The notes below the pieces were generated by a model. The model had not been told where the DNA came from, ran no database searches, and saw only the letters and a list, made by a program, of their open reading frames with translations. A DNA stretch of 64,000 nucleotides from JACDQM01 sp044373315 (GTDB lineage: Bacteria > Pseudomonadota > Gammaproteobacteria > Burkholderiales > Burkholderiaceae_C): assembly GCF_044373315.1 (NCBI RefSeq), contig NZ_JBILQK010000012.1, positions 1 to 64,000 of the forward strand. Reading direction: 5' to 3'. How positions within the stretch are numbered: position 1 is the stretch's first letter; every line of letters begins with the position of its first letter. Shown in pieces: positions 1-8,342 of this stretch. The position numbers and the translations under genes are program-made.

Positions 1-170
1 TGATGCGCAAATGCACCCAAAACCTGCTGCTGACGACGACACCGGCGTCACGAAACCTCTTCAATCGGCACCGAGCACAACCGGCGGTGCTTTGTGCAGA
101 GCTTCCCTAGTGTTCATCATGAACGGAACACAACCTGAGACGGCGATGCAAGGCAGCGTGCAGCAACTGA

Positions 171-716
171 GCCACAAGGCAGCCCACCAAGCGTCACAGC
201 TGGGGCCAAAGTCGTGAAAACTGGATTGACTGCCTGATCCTGGCGGTGCTGCTGAGCTTGGCTCTGTCTGCGTTGAAGAACATGGCGCAGCGCCAACGTC
301 TGCATGGCATTGCACAAACGCTGATGTTGGACCTGCAGCAAGCGCGCAGCGAAGCCGTCAGCGGCGTCGAAGCTGTGAAGCTCCAACTCGACGCTCACAC
401 AACAGTTAGCTGCTACGTCCTCCACGCCGGCGCGCCTGGCATCTGCCGATGCGACAAGAACGGTGCAACCGTCTGCACCGAAGCAGGCACCGCACTGAAG
501 ACGTAATGCCTACCCGGCGCCCGCTCGATAGCCATCCGTGCCGGTGTTTCCAGCCTCGGCTTTCAGGCGCACCAAAGCTCGGTCATGAACACATGAAGCA
601 TCGATGTGCGGATTGGCGACGGTGTCGGCATTCGCCACATCGTCAGCATTACGGGCCGAGCACGTAGCTGTGCGCTGCGTGGCTGCATCGCCGGTCTTCC
701 CTCCTGCCAGGCCTGA
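171..716 (+). pseudogene. Decayed FimT/GspH-like minor pilin relic
   Basis: One reading frame, open from 171 to 716 except for two in-frame stops (TAA 504-506, TGA 594-596), reads as a FimT/GspH pseudopilin. It has a hydrophobic N-terminal helix followed by a segment ending QQARSEAV, a central part similar to the intact fimT product at 1266 (CYVLHAG-GICRC against CYVVHVLGAIGFCNC), and a C-terminal strand region ending in a GRARSC motif. The prepilin site is unrecognisable: the positions that should be G/F-T-L-I-E read R-E-N-W-I-D, and no ATG opens the frame (the first usable start is GTG 246). It lies directly upstream of the intact pilin operon and is best read as a dead duplicate of fimT. 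Confidence 0.7.
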
Positions 717-816
717 CCCCGGGTAAAAGCGGAGCATGTGACAGACGGTCGCGGCTTTAGGATGAGCGGCAGACCGTGACATCCATCACGAAGCCTCCCC
801 TCCTGATAATCCCGCC

Positions 817-1269
817 ATGGCTTCCAGTCCAGCATTTGCAGACGGCAAGACGGCTCGCGCTCGCAGGTTTTGCGGGTTTACCCTTGTTGAGCTTCTGATC
901 GTCGTTGCGATCGCCGCCATCCTCGCAGCGGTCGCATTGCCGGTCTATCTGGAGCAGGTCCGCAAGGGGCGTCGCAGTGACGCCGTCGCAGCGCTTTCTG
1001 CCGTGCAGCAAGCGCAAGAACGCTTCCGTGCCAATAACCCAAGCTATGCCGACCAACTGGTCACCCTCGGATTCACGTCGACAGCTTCGCCCAAGGAGTA
1101 CTACGCACTCGAACTGTCTGGCGTCAGCAGCACAGGCTACACCGTGAGCGCGAACGCCGTCACTGGTCGTGCACAAGCCGCAGACAGCAAGTGCACCCGC
1201 ATGGCGGTCAGGCTGCAAGGCGGGCGCGTGACCTATGAATCCACTCAGCCGGGATGCTGGTCAGAATGA
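817..1269 (+). CDS. PilE/ComP-like type IV pilin
   Basis: A 150-residue prepilin. The leader is 20 residues, ending C-G before F21-T-L-V-E25, so the peptidase site (Gly-1) and Glu+5 are intact. The first 25 mature residues form the hydrophobic assembly helix. A C-terminal cysteine pair (SKCTRM and PGCW) gives the disulfide-bounded D-region typical of small PilE/ComP-like pilins. The leader is longer than usual (6-10 residues) and no strong ribosome site precedes ATG 817. It is the first intact gene of a five-pilin run, and its stop overlaps the fimT start (ATGA). It could be a minor pilin or a DNA-uptake pilin rather than the major subunit. Confidence 0.85.
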   Translation: MASSPAFADGKTARARRFCGFTLVELLIVVAIAAILAAVALPVYLEQVRKGRRSDAVAALSAVQQAQERFRANNPSYADQLVTLGFTSTASPKEYYALELSGVSSTGYTVSANAVTGRAQAADSKCTRMAVRLQGGRVTYESTQPGCWSE

Positions 1270-1832
1270 AACGTGCGGCTTCATCGGGTCTGACCCTGGT
1301 CGAGTTGCTGACGGTTGTCGCCGTTTTGGGCATTTTGCTCGCTGTCGCGGCCCCGTCCCTCGCCGACATGATGAACAAACGTCGCGTCGAGATGGTTGCT
1401 GCGGAGTTGAGCTCTGACTTCGCCTACGCCAGGGCGGAAGGCGGGCTTCGATCGCGGCCTGTCAGCCTGCTGTTCGGCAGCGACGCCCAGACCAGTTGCT
1501 ATGTCGTCCACGTGCTCGGCGCCATCGGCTTCTGCAACTGCCTGAACGCGGCCGGCAACGAATGTCCCCCGCCGCCGGCGAACCAGATTTTCCTGAAGGC
1601 GACTCGTGTCACCGCGTTACGCGGCGTCACCTTGGTGCCTTCCCGCGGCATGCCTTCCATCACCTTCTGGCCCCCGCATGCCACCTTGGGCAATGACCTG
1701 GGCACGTCGGTCGCCATCATCGGCAATCGCGGCTACCAGCTGGAAGCGCGTCTGAACAGCCTGGGGCGTGTCTTGATCTGCGACCCCAATGGTTCGATGG
1801 GCGGGAGCTACAAGCGATGCCCAAACGAATGA
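1266..1832 (+). CDS. fimT: FimT/GspH-family minor pseudopilin
   Basis: A 188-residue prepilin with the short leader MKRAASSG followed by L9-T-L-V-E13. Position +1 is Leu instead of the usual Phe, but Glu+5 is kept. After the N-terminal helix come the FimT/GspH features: an ARAEG segment about 45 residues in, a CYVVH strand, and a C-terminal region ending in a short cysteine-containing strand (RVLICDPNG). The start at 1266 is chosen because ATGA overlaps the upstream stop; ATG 1254 is possible but lies inside the previous gene. FimT-type proteins belong to the tip/priming complex of type IVa pili. Confidence 0.85.
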   Translation: MKRAASSGLTLVELLTVVAVLGILLAVAAPSLADMMNKRRVEMVAAELSSDFAYARAEGGLRSRPVSLLFGSDAQTSCYVVHVLGAIGFCNCLNAAGNECPPPPANQIFLKATRVTALRGVTLVPSRGMPSITFWPPHATLGNDLGTSVAIIGNRGYQLEARLNSLGRVLICDPNGSMGGSYKRCPNE

Positions 1833-2524
1833 ACGCCCAGCGCCAGCGCGGTTTCAGCCTTGTCGAAATGATGGTGGGGCTGACGGTGGGCATGATCGTC
1901 ACCGCCGGTGCCGTCATGATGGCGACGAACCAATTGGCCGACCATCGGCGTCTCGTGCTGGAGACCCAGGTGCAACAGGACCTGCGCGCAGCGGCCGATA
2001 TGCTGCTGCGTGATATGCGTCGCGCCGGCTTCTGGGTTTTGCCTGAGAACGGCGTCTGGGCCGAAGGTTTGCCGCTCCAGCGCAGCGCCTATGGCGCGGT
2101 GGAGCCCATGGCTGCAAACGACGGCATCACCTACGACTACAGCCGCGCCGACAACCGGACAGCGAGGTTTCCAAGTCACCCTGAAGACAATGCCGTTGAC
2201 CCGAACCGGGAGCAGTTCGGCTTCCGCCTGCGCAACGGTACGCTTCAGTTCCTGTTGGGAGGACGCTGGCAACCGCTGACCGACCCCGGCACGCTGAACA
2301 TCACCGGATTCAACGTTCAGGTCAGCACCCAGGACATTCCCCTTGAGGAATTCTGTCCCAAGCCCTGCCCGGCCGGCGCCGTTTGCGCGCCCTTCGTTCA
2401 GCAGGTGCGGCATGTCAACGTTCGCCTGGTGGGCGAAGCCGTGCACGATGCCAACGTCGTTCGCAGCGTCACGCTGAGCACCCGCGTGCGCAACGATGCC
2501 ATCAGCGGGAGTTGCCCGGCATGA
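1829..2524 (+). CDS. pilW: PilW-family minor pilin
   Basis: A 231-residue protein starting MNAQRQRG/FSLVE, a canonical class III prepilin site with Glu+5, followed by a Gly/Val/Met-rich helix and the PilW-typical stretch LRAAADMLLRDMRRAGF. ATG 1829 is preferred over 1817 because it forms an ATGA overlap with the fimT stop and gives the normal 8-residue leader. PilW works with PilV, PilX and FimT to initiate type IVa pilus assembly in the inner membrane. Two cysteines in a CPKPCPAGAVC segment suggest an extracytoplasmic disulfide. Confidence 0.85.
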   Translation: MNAQRQRGFSLVEMMVGLTVGMIVTAGAVMMATNQLADHRRLVLETQVQQDLRAAADMLLRDMRRAGFWVLPENGVWAEGLPLQRSAYGAVEPMAANDGITYDYSRADNRTARFPSHPEDNAVDPNREQFGFRLRNGTLQFLLGGRWQPLTDPGTLNITGFNVQVSTQDIPLEEFCPKPCPAGAVCAPFVQQVRHVNVRLVGEAVHDANVVRSVTLSTRVRNDAISGSCPA

Positions 2525-3789
2525 GCGCCCGCGCCACCCACCGGCAACGCGGCGCTGCAACGCTTGTCGTTGTCATGGTGCTGTTCCTCATCATGGCGAT
2601 GATGGCCGCCTACGCCAACCGCAACCTCATCTTCGAGCAGCGCATTGCCAGCAACTACTACCGCTCAGGCATCGCGCTGGAAACGGCCGAGGCCGGGATC
2701 GACTGGGCGCTCGGCAAGCTCAACAGCGGCAACATGGACGCACTGTGTGTCGCGGATGGTGCCGGGGCCTCAAGTTTCCGTGATCGCTACCTGTCGATCG
2801 GGGCAGATCACACGATCACACCTCGACTGAACCGCCTGACGCCGATTGCCGCTTGCATCGACACTGCCGCCCAGGGCTTGGTCTGCCAATGCCGCAACGA
2901 CGGTACTGTCTCCTCGCCCGCCGTGGCGGCAGCGGCGCAGTTTCAGCCGATGTTCGGCGTGGCGCTGCGATCGGTGAACAGGCCTGGCGTCGTGCGCCTG
3001 CAGGTCACGGCCTGCACCTCCACACTCAGCGAATGCTCGCCAGCGCAGGAGGCGAATGCCGCCGCTGCCGGACTCGCGCGTTCCGTCGTGACGGTGGATA
3101 TTGCCTTGCTGAGCGCGCTCAAAGTGCCGCCGGCCAGCCCTTTGACCGTTCGGGACAGCGTTGATCTGGGCGCTCCAGGACTGGGCCTGCACAACGCCGA
3201 GACGTCAACACAAGGCCTGCTGCTGCAGAGCGGTGGCGCCTACACAGGCCAAACCGGCCGATCCACCACCTTGCCGGGGTCTCCCGTACGTGCGGCGCTG
3301 ATCTCCTCCGACCCCAGTCTTGCCACCGCCAACCCGATGGAGATGTTCGCCAAGTTCTTCGGCATGGCACCTGGCACCTATCGCGAGCAGCCTGCTGTTC
3401 GACGCCTCACCTGCCCCGACGACTGCAGCGCTGCGCTGCAGTCTGCGTATGCCGAGGGCGCACGCATGCTCTGGATCGACGGCCGCATGAACTTGCGCAG
3501 CAACATCGTTCTGGGCAGTGCCGCGGATCCCGTGCTGATCATCAGCGACGCAGAGGCGGTGATTGAGGGGCCCATGTTGATCAACGGCCTGCTCTATGCG
3601 CGCGGCAACGTGGCCTGGAGCAACGCCAGCGGGCAGCCGGCCACCTTGACCGGCGCCCTGCTGTCTGAAGGCCAGTTCGTCGCGTCCGGTCTGGTGGATC
3701 TCGTCTACCAGCGTGGAGTCATCGACACACTGCGCAATCGGCGGGGCAGTTTCGTCCGCGTCCCCAGCAGTTGGACGGACACGCAATGA
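2521..3789 (+). CDS. pilX: PilX-family pilus assembly protein
   Basis: A 422-residue protein with a PilX-type N-terminus: a short basic leader ending RQRG, then AATLVVVM and a long hydrophobic helix. Like other PilX proteins it lacks Glu+5 (Val here). The body carries several cysteines and the C-terminal part (residues about 310-410) is a repetitive stretch rich in I/L/G. The start at 2521 gives an ATGA overlap with pilW and removes an implausible 46-residue N-terminal extension. The protein is clearly longer than the 170-200 residues of classical PilX, so it carries an added ectodomain. No PilY1 gene follows it. Confidence 0.75.
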   Translation: MSARATHRQRGAATLVVVMVLFLIMAMMAAYANRNLIFEQRIASNYYRSGIALETAEAGIDWALGKLNSGNMDALCVADGAGASSFRDRYLSIGADHTITPRLNRLTPIAACIDTAAQGLVCQCRNDGTVSSPAVAAAAQFQPMFGVALRSVNRPGVVRLQVTACTSTLSECSPAQEANAAAAGLARSVVTVDIALLSALKVPPASPLTVRDSVDLGAPGLGLHNAETSTQGLLLQSGGAYTGQTGRSTTLPGSPVRAALISSDPSLATANPMEMFAKFFGMAPGTYREQPAVRRLTCPDDCSAALQSAYAEGARMLWIDGRMNLRSNIVLGSAADPVLIISDAEAVIEGPMLINGLLYARGNVAWSNASGQPATLTGALLSEGQFVASGLVDLVYQRGVIDTLRNRRGSFVRVPSSWTDTQ

Positions 3790-5000
3790 AGCGCGCTCGT
3801 GCATCCACCCCAAAGCCCACGCAGCCACGCGTGCAAGCTGGCGTCACGCTGCTAGAGGCCCTGGTGGCCTTGCTCATCATGGCCTTCGGCATGGTGGCCC
3901 TTATCGGCATGCAAGGCAATATGCGACGCAGCGCCGACTTTGCCAAGCAACTCAGCGAGGCGGTGCGCCTGGCGCAGCGAGAGACCGAAACCCTGCGCGC
4001 CTACTCACTGCTGGACCGGGATGTGAATACACCCGCGCAGCTGCTCAGCTTCGATCAGATCGTCGATGCCCAGAACGCCGATGCTGGCGATGCCGTGCGC
4101 AATGCGGTGTACACGGTGCGTCGAGATGTCGAGGATGCGCCTGATGGCGTAAACAAGATCGTCGAAGTCAGGGTCGGCTGGACCGATCGCGCCGGCGACA
4201 CGCAAACGCTTCGCCTGCGCAGTTTCGTGGCCCGGATCGATCCACGACTGAGTGCCGCACTGACGATACCCGCCGATGGCGAGCCCACCCGGCGGCCGCT
4301 GGGTCGCTCTGTCACCATCCCCTTTGACGCCAAGGACCTCGGCGACGGCCGCAGTGTCTTCAAGCCCCCAAACAGCGGTGGCGTGGCCTGGATCTTCAAC
4401 AACCTCAGCGGCATGATCACCAGCCGCTGCACCGGATTCGGGGTCAATACCGACACTGCATCCATCGGCGCTGCCGATGTCGCCAGCCACTGCGACAACA
4501 ACATCACGGCCTACCTGCTGAGCGGCCATGTGCGGTTCTCCACCGGGCCGACACCGGATCCGGAAGCCCCGTCCAGCAACGCACTGCCGCTCGAAATGGC
4601 GGTGGACGTCGTGCCGGCTGACGCCCATCCGACCCCAGCCTACCAATGCTTCGACGACGCTCCAGCCTCACCCGTGAACACACAGGTCGACGGCGTGCGC
4701 TATTTCTGCGCCGTCTACCCCAACAGCGCCACACCACCCAGCTGGACCGGCGTGCTGCGGGTGGCTGACATCCCCCTGGGTGGCGGGGGCTACAAGGTCT
4801 GCCGCTACAGCGCCGACTACAACGGCGACGGCCGGATCTCGAACGACGAACACCCACAGCAGTACGCTGGCGTCAGCCGAGCGCTCGTCGGACAGAACTT
4901 TCTTGTCATCGCCGCAAGCAACAGCTGCCCAGTGGGTCGAACCGTCGACCCTTCAGCCGGCGCCTTTTTCAACAGCGCAACCGTCCAGCACCAGCCCTGA
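3786..5000 (+). CDS. pilV: PilV-family minor pilin
   Basis: A 404-residue protein beginning with a 19-residue leader ending QAG, followed by V20-T-L-L-E24, so Gly-1 and Glu+5 are kept with Val at +1. The helix (ALVALLIMAFGMVALIGMQ) and the following QLSEAVRLAQRETETLR stretch fit PilV. ATG 3786 forms an ATGA overlap with pilX. The protein is about twice the usual PilV length; the extra C-terminal ectodomain has several cysteines and no recognised domain. It is last in the operon, whereas classical clusters put pilV second. Confidence 0.75.
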   Translation: MKRARASTPKPTQPRVQAGVTLLEALVALLIMAFGMVALIGMQGNMRRSADFAKQLSEAVRLAQRETETLRAYSLLDRDVNTPAQLLSFDQIVDAQNADAGDAVRNAVYTVRRDVEDAPDGVNKIVEVRVGWTDRAGDTQTLRLRSFVARIDPRLSAALTIPADGEPTRRPLGRSVTIPFDAKDLGDGRSVFKPPNSGGVAWIFNNLSGMITSRCTGFGVNTDTASIGAADVASHCDNNITAYLLSGHVRFSTGPTPDPEAPSSNALPLEMAVDVVPADAHPTPAYQCFDDAPASPVNTQVDGVRYFCAVYPNSATPPSWTGVLRVADIPLGGGGYKVCRYSADYNGDGRISNDEHPQQYAGVSRALVGQNFLVIAASNSCPVGRTVDPSAGAFFNSATVQHQP

Positions 5001-5031
5001 GCGGCCAGCGGCTGCCGCTAGACTTCGGTCA

Positions 5032-6168
5032 ATGACGACTCCTCCTACGCACCACAGCGACGACAGCAGTGCCATGCGCCATGCGCTGGCCCTGGCCGAA
5101 CGGGCGGTCGGTCTTTCCGACCCCAACCCGCGGGTCGGCTGCGTCATCACCGATCCGCAGGGTCAGGTGATCGGCAGCGGCCACACGCAGCGGGCCGGCG
5201 AAGCGCATGCTGAAGTGATGGCTTTGCGTGATGCACAGGCAAGGGGGAATGACGTCAAGGGTGCCACGGCCTACGTCACCTTGGAGCCCTGCTCGCATCA
5301 TGGCCGCACGCCGCCCTGCTGCGACGCACTCATCCAGGCAGGCCTCGGGCGGGTCGTGGCCGCGCTGACCGATCCCAATCCGCAGGTCGCTGGCCAAGGC
5401 CTGGGCCGCTTGCGTGCCGCTGGAATCGCCACCGAACACGGCCTGCTTGCCGAACTGGCCCGGGAACTCAATATCGGGTTCTTCTCGCGCATGCTGCGCG
5501 GCCGCCCATTTGTGCGCCTGAAAGCCGCCGCCTCGCTGGACGGGCGCACCGCTCTGCCCGATGGGCAAAGCCAGTGGATCACCGCCGAAGCGGCCCGCCG
5601 CGATGGCCATGCCTGGCGCCGCCGTGCCGGCGCCGTACTGACCGGCATCGGCACGGTGCGGGACGACGACCCGCGGCTGGATGTCCGTCTCGTCGAGACA
5701 CAGCATCAGCCCTTGCGAGTGGTGGTGGACTCCCGCCTTGAAACGCCGGTGCATGCACGCCTGCTCGCGCCGCCAGGACAGGTCCTCATCTACGCGGCCC
5801 AGCCCGATCAGCAGCGGGAAGCCGCACTGGCGGCGGCCCGGGCTGAAGTGGTGTTCAAGCCCGGCGCTGGCGCCAAGGTCGATCTGCAAGCCATGTTGCT
5901 TGACCTTGGCGCGCGCGGCATCAACGAGTTGCATGTCGAGGCCGGCCACAAGCTCAACGGCTCATTGGTGAAATCCGGCTTGGTGGACGAATACCTGATC
6001 TACCTCGCCCCGAAGCTGCTGGGCCTGGGCCGCGAGATCGCCGCCTTTGGGCCGCTGCACAGCCTGGACGAAGCCGTTGAGCTGCAATGGCGCGAGATGG
6101 CGCAGGTCGGCGACGACCTCCGGCTGCTGGCGCGCCCGAAGTACGGCGCTGATTTCTGGGCCGCTTAA
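5032..6168 (+). CDS. ribD: Riboflavin biosynthesis bifunctional deaminase/reductase RibD
   Basis: A 378-residue RibD. The N-terminal deaminase half has the zinc motif HAEVMAL and PCSHHGRTPPCC; it deaminates the pyrimidine made from GTP. The C-terminal half is the NADPH-dependent reductase (KAAASLDGRTAL, SQWIT, then a Gly-rich HVEAGHKLNGSL segment). Together they catalyse the second and third steps of riboflavin synthesis in the cytoplasm. ATG 5032 lies 32 bases after pilV; a start at 5074 (MRHALALAERA) would also give a normal N-terminus. There is no FMN-riboswitch-like leader upstream. Confidence 0.95.
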   Translation: MTTPPTHHSDDSSAMRHALALAERAVGLSDPNPRVGCVITDPQGQVIGSGHTQRAGEAHAEVMALRDAQARGNDVKGATAYVTLEPCSHHGRTPPCCDALIQAGLGRVVAALTDPNPQVAGQGLGRLRAAGIATEHGLLAELARELNIGFFSRMLRGRPFVRLKAAASLDGRTALPDGQSQWITAEAARRDGHAWRRRAGAVLTGIGTVRDDDPRLDVRLVETQHQPLRVVVDSRLETPVHARLLAPPGQVLIYAAQPDQQREAALAAARAEVVFKPGAGAKVDLQAMLLDLGARGINELHVEAGHKLNGSLVKSGLVDEYLIYLAPKLLGLGREIAAFGPLHSLDEAVELQWREMAQVGDDLRLLARPKYGADFWAA

Positions 6169-6215
6169 GCCCCGCTCAGGGCAAACCCCTGCCCTGCCCG
6201 CCTACAATCGCGGCC

Positions 6216-7310
6216 ATGCCTATTTCACCCGTACCCGAGCTGGTGGCCGAGCTGGCGGCCGGCCGCATGGTCATCCTGGTTGACGAAGAAGACCGTGAGA
6301 ACGAGGGCGACCTCGTGCTGGCGGCCGAGCATGTCACGCCCGAAGCCATCAACTTCATGGCCAAGTATGGCCGTGGCCTGATCTGCCTGACCCTCACGCG
6401 CGAGCGCTGCGAAACCCTGCAGCTGCCGCCGATGGCCACCCGCAACGGCACCAAGCATGGCACGGCCTTCACGGTCTCCATCGAAGCCGCCACCGGCGTC
6501 ACGACCGGCATTTCGGCCGCCGACCGTTCCCGCACCGTGCAGGCCGCCGTGGCCCGCAATGCACGTGCCGAAGACCTGGTCCAGCCCGGCCACATCTTCC
6601 CCTTGCAGGCGCAGGACGGCGGCGTGCTGATGCGCGCCGGCCATACCGAAGCCGGCTGTGACTTCGCGCGCATGGCAGGCCTCACGCCCGCCGCGGTGAT
6701 CTGCGAGATCATGAAGGACGACGGCACCATGGCCCGTCTGCCTGATCTCGAAGAGTTCGCCAAGGAACACGGGCTGAAGATCGGCACCATCGCCGACTTG
6801 ATTGAATACCGCAGCCGCAATGAATCGCTGGTGCAGCGCGTAGCCGGGCGCAGCCTGCAGACCGCCCAGGGCGTGTTCGACTGCCAGGCCTTCCGTGATC
6901 GCACAGGGGCCGTCCACCTGGCCTTGTCCTGCGGCAAGTGGACGCCGCAGGACGAAGTGCTGGTGCGTGTGCACGAGCCGCTGTCGGTGCTGGATCTGCT
7001 GGAGAGCGGCCCCACGCCCCACTCCTGGCCCCTGCCAGCCGCTCTGGCCGAACTGCAGTCGGCCGGCCGCGGTGTCGCCGTGCTCCTGAACTGCGGTGAA
7101 GAGGGCGATGCCTTGCTGGAGCGTCTGGGCACTGCAGTGCAAGCCGCGCCGCGCGGCAGCATGGATCTGCGCACCTATGGTGTCGGTGCACAGATCCTGC
7201 GCGAGCTGGGGATCCAGAAGATGAAGCTGCTGGGCAGCCCGCGCCGCATGCCCAGCATGACTGGTTACGGGCTCGAAGTCACCGGCTTTGCCGCCCCGCG
7301 CAAGGCCTGA
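6216..7310 (+). CDS. ribBA: 3,4-dihydroxy-2-butanone-4-phosphate synthase with degenerate GTP cyclohydrolase II-like domain (RibBA)
   Basis: A 364-residue protein. The first 205 residues are a complete RibB domain (DEEDRENEGDL acidic loop, HGTAFTVSIEA, GHTEAGCD), which makes the four-carbon riboflavin precursor from ribulose 5-phosphate. The C-terminal half aligns in outline with GTP cyclohydrolase II (VLVRVHEPLS; AGRGVAVLLNCGEEGD; MDLRTYGVGAQIL), but the zinc-binding cysteines (normally GSxRCDCGPQ) and the RQEGRG loop are missing. GTP cyclohydrolase activity is therefore unlikely; such hybrids are common in betaproteobacteria, with a separate ribA elsewhere. Its stop overlaps the ribH start by one base (TGATG). 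Confidence 0.92.
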   Translation: MPISPVPELVAELAAGRMVILVDEEDRENEGDLVLAAEHVTPEAINFMAKYGRGLICLTLTRERCETLQLPPMATRNGTKHGTAFTVSIEAATGVTTGISAADRSRTVQAAVARNARAEDLVQPGHIFPLQAQDGGVLMRAGHTEAGCDFARMAGLTPAAVICEIMKDDGTMARLPDLEEFAKEHGLKIGTIADLIEYRSRNESLVQRVAGRSLQTAQGVFDCQAFRDRTGAVHLALSCGKWTPQDEVLVRVHEPLSVLDLLESGPTPHSWPLPAALAELQSAGRGVAVLLNCGEEGDALLERLGTAVQAAPRGSMDLRTYGVGAQILRELGIQKMKLLGSPRRMPSMTGYGLEVTGFAAPRKA

Positions 7311-7816
7311 TGGCCGGCCACGAACAACAACAACAAGAAAGCAAGCAAGACATGCAAGCAGCTGACAAGGGCCAGGCCACAGCGCTGAACGGGCAGAACC
7401 TGCGCGTTGGCATCGTGCAGGCACGCTTCAACGACGCCATCACCGGCAAGCTGGCTGAGCACTGCCTGGCCGAGCTAGCGGCGCTGGGCGTCGCCAAGAC
7501 ACAGATCACGCACCTGACCGTGCCGGGCGCGCTGGAGATCCCGGTGCTGCTGTCGGCCATGGCCGAGAGCGATGATTACGACGCGCTGATCGCGCTGGGC
7601 TGCATCATCCGCGGCGAGACCTACCACTTCGAGTTGGTGGCCAATGAGAGCGGCGCCGGCGTCACGCGCATCTCGCTCGACACCCAGCTGCCGATTGCCA
7701 ACGCCATTCTGACCGTCGAGAACGAAGCCCAGGCCTGGGCTCGCGTCGAGGAAAAAGGCCGCGATGCCGCCCGCGTGGCGGTAGAGATGGCCAATCTGCT
7801 GGAAAGCCTGCGCTGA
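7310..7816 (+). CDS. ribH: 6,7-dimethyl-8-ribityllumazine synthase
   Basis: A 168-residue lumazine synthase that condenses the RibB and RibD products into lumazine, forming an icosahedral or pentameric shell. Family landmarks are VGIVQARFN near residue 33, VPGALEIPV, GCIIRGETYHFELVA (catalytic His) and the NAILTVENEAQA helix. The first 25 residues are a Gln-rich, non-conserved tail; ATG 7352 is an alternative start. Coupled to ribBA and followed six bases later by nusB, the common ribH-nusB pairing. Confidence 0.95.
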   Translation: MAGHEQQQQESKQDMQAADKGQATALNGQNLRVGIVQARFNDAITGKLAEHCLAELAALGVAKTQITHLTVPGALEIPVLLSAMAESDDYDALIALGCIIRGETYHFELVANESGAGVTRISLDTQLPIANAILTVENEAQAWARVEEKGRDAARVAVEMANLLESLR

Positions 7817-7821
7817 ACACC

Positions 7822-8313
7822 ATGCCCAATACCTCGAAGCCCGCAAGCAAACCGGCCGTCAAGCGCGCGCCGGCCAAGTCCGCCCGCCGCCGCTCCCGCG
7901 AGTCGGCCCTGCAAGGCCTCTACCAATGGCTAGTCTCCGGCGAGGACATCGGCGTGATCGACGCCCACATGCGCGAGCAGGACGGCTTCGGCAAGGCTGA
8001 CGCCGCCCACTTCGACGCTCTGCTGCACGGCTGCGTGCTGGAGGCAGCCGATCTGGACGCCGTGCTGGCCCGCCATGTGGACCGCAAGACCACCGAGCTG
8101 TCGCCCATCGAGCATGCCGTGCTGATGATCGGCGCCTACGAGCTGAAGCACTGCATGGACGTGCCCTACAAGGTCGCGATCAACGAAGCGGTCGAACTGG
8201 CCAAGTCATTCGGCGGCACCGATGGGCACAAGTACGTCAATGGCGTGCTCGACCGTGCCGCCATCGATCTGCGCCCGCTGGAAGTCCAGGCGGCGCGCGG
8301 CGGCGCCCGTTGA
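7822..8313 (+). CDS. nusB: Transcription antitermination factor NusB
   Basis: A 163-residue NusB. It starts with an Ala/Lys/Arg-rich tail of about 20 residues and then the ArRxSRESALQGLYQW helix typical of the family, followed by ELSPIEHAVLMIGAYEL and a C-terminal VAINEAVELAKSFGGTDGHKYVNGVL segment that is nearly invariant in NusB. With NusE it binds boxA RNA in rRNA leaders. It closes the rib operon and sits just ahead of the aminotransferase gene. Confidence 0.95.
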   Translation: MPNTSKPASKPAVKRAPAKSARRRSRESALQGLYQWLVSGEDIGVIDAHMREQDGFGKADAAHFDALLHGCVLEAADLDAVLARHVDRKTTELSPIEHAVLMIGAYELKHCMDVPYKVAINEAVELAKSFGGTDGHKYVNGVLDRAAIDLRPLEVQAARGGAR

Positions 8314-8342
8314 ACCTTGTGGGCCCCAGCAGCACAGCGTCG

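Noticed and set aside
2383..2520. Upstream extension of pilX
   Set aside because: It lies inside pilW and would place the prepilin helix 46 residues from the N-terminus.
5001..6215. FMN riboswitch upstream of ribD or ribBA
   Set aside because: The gaps are 31 and 47 bases, too short for the RFN element.
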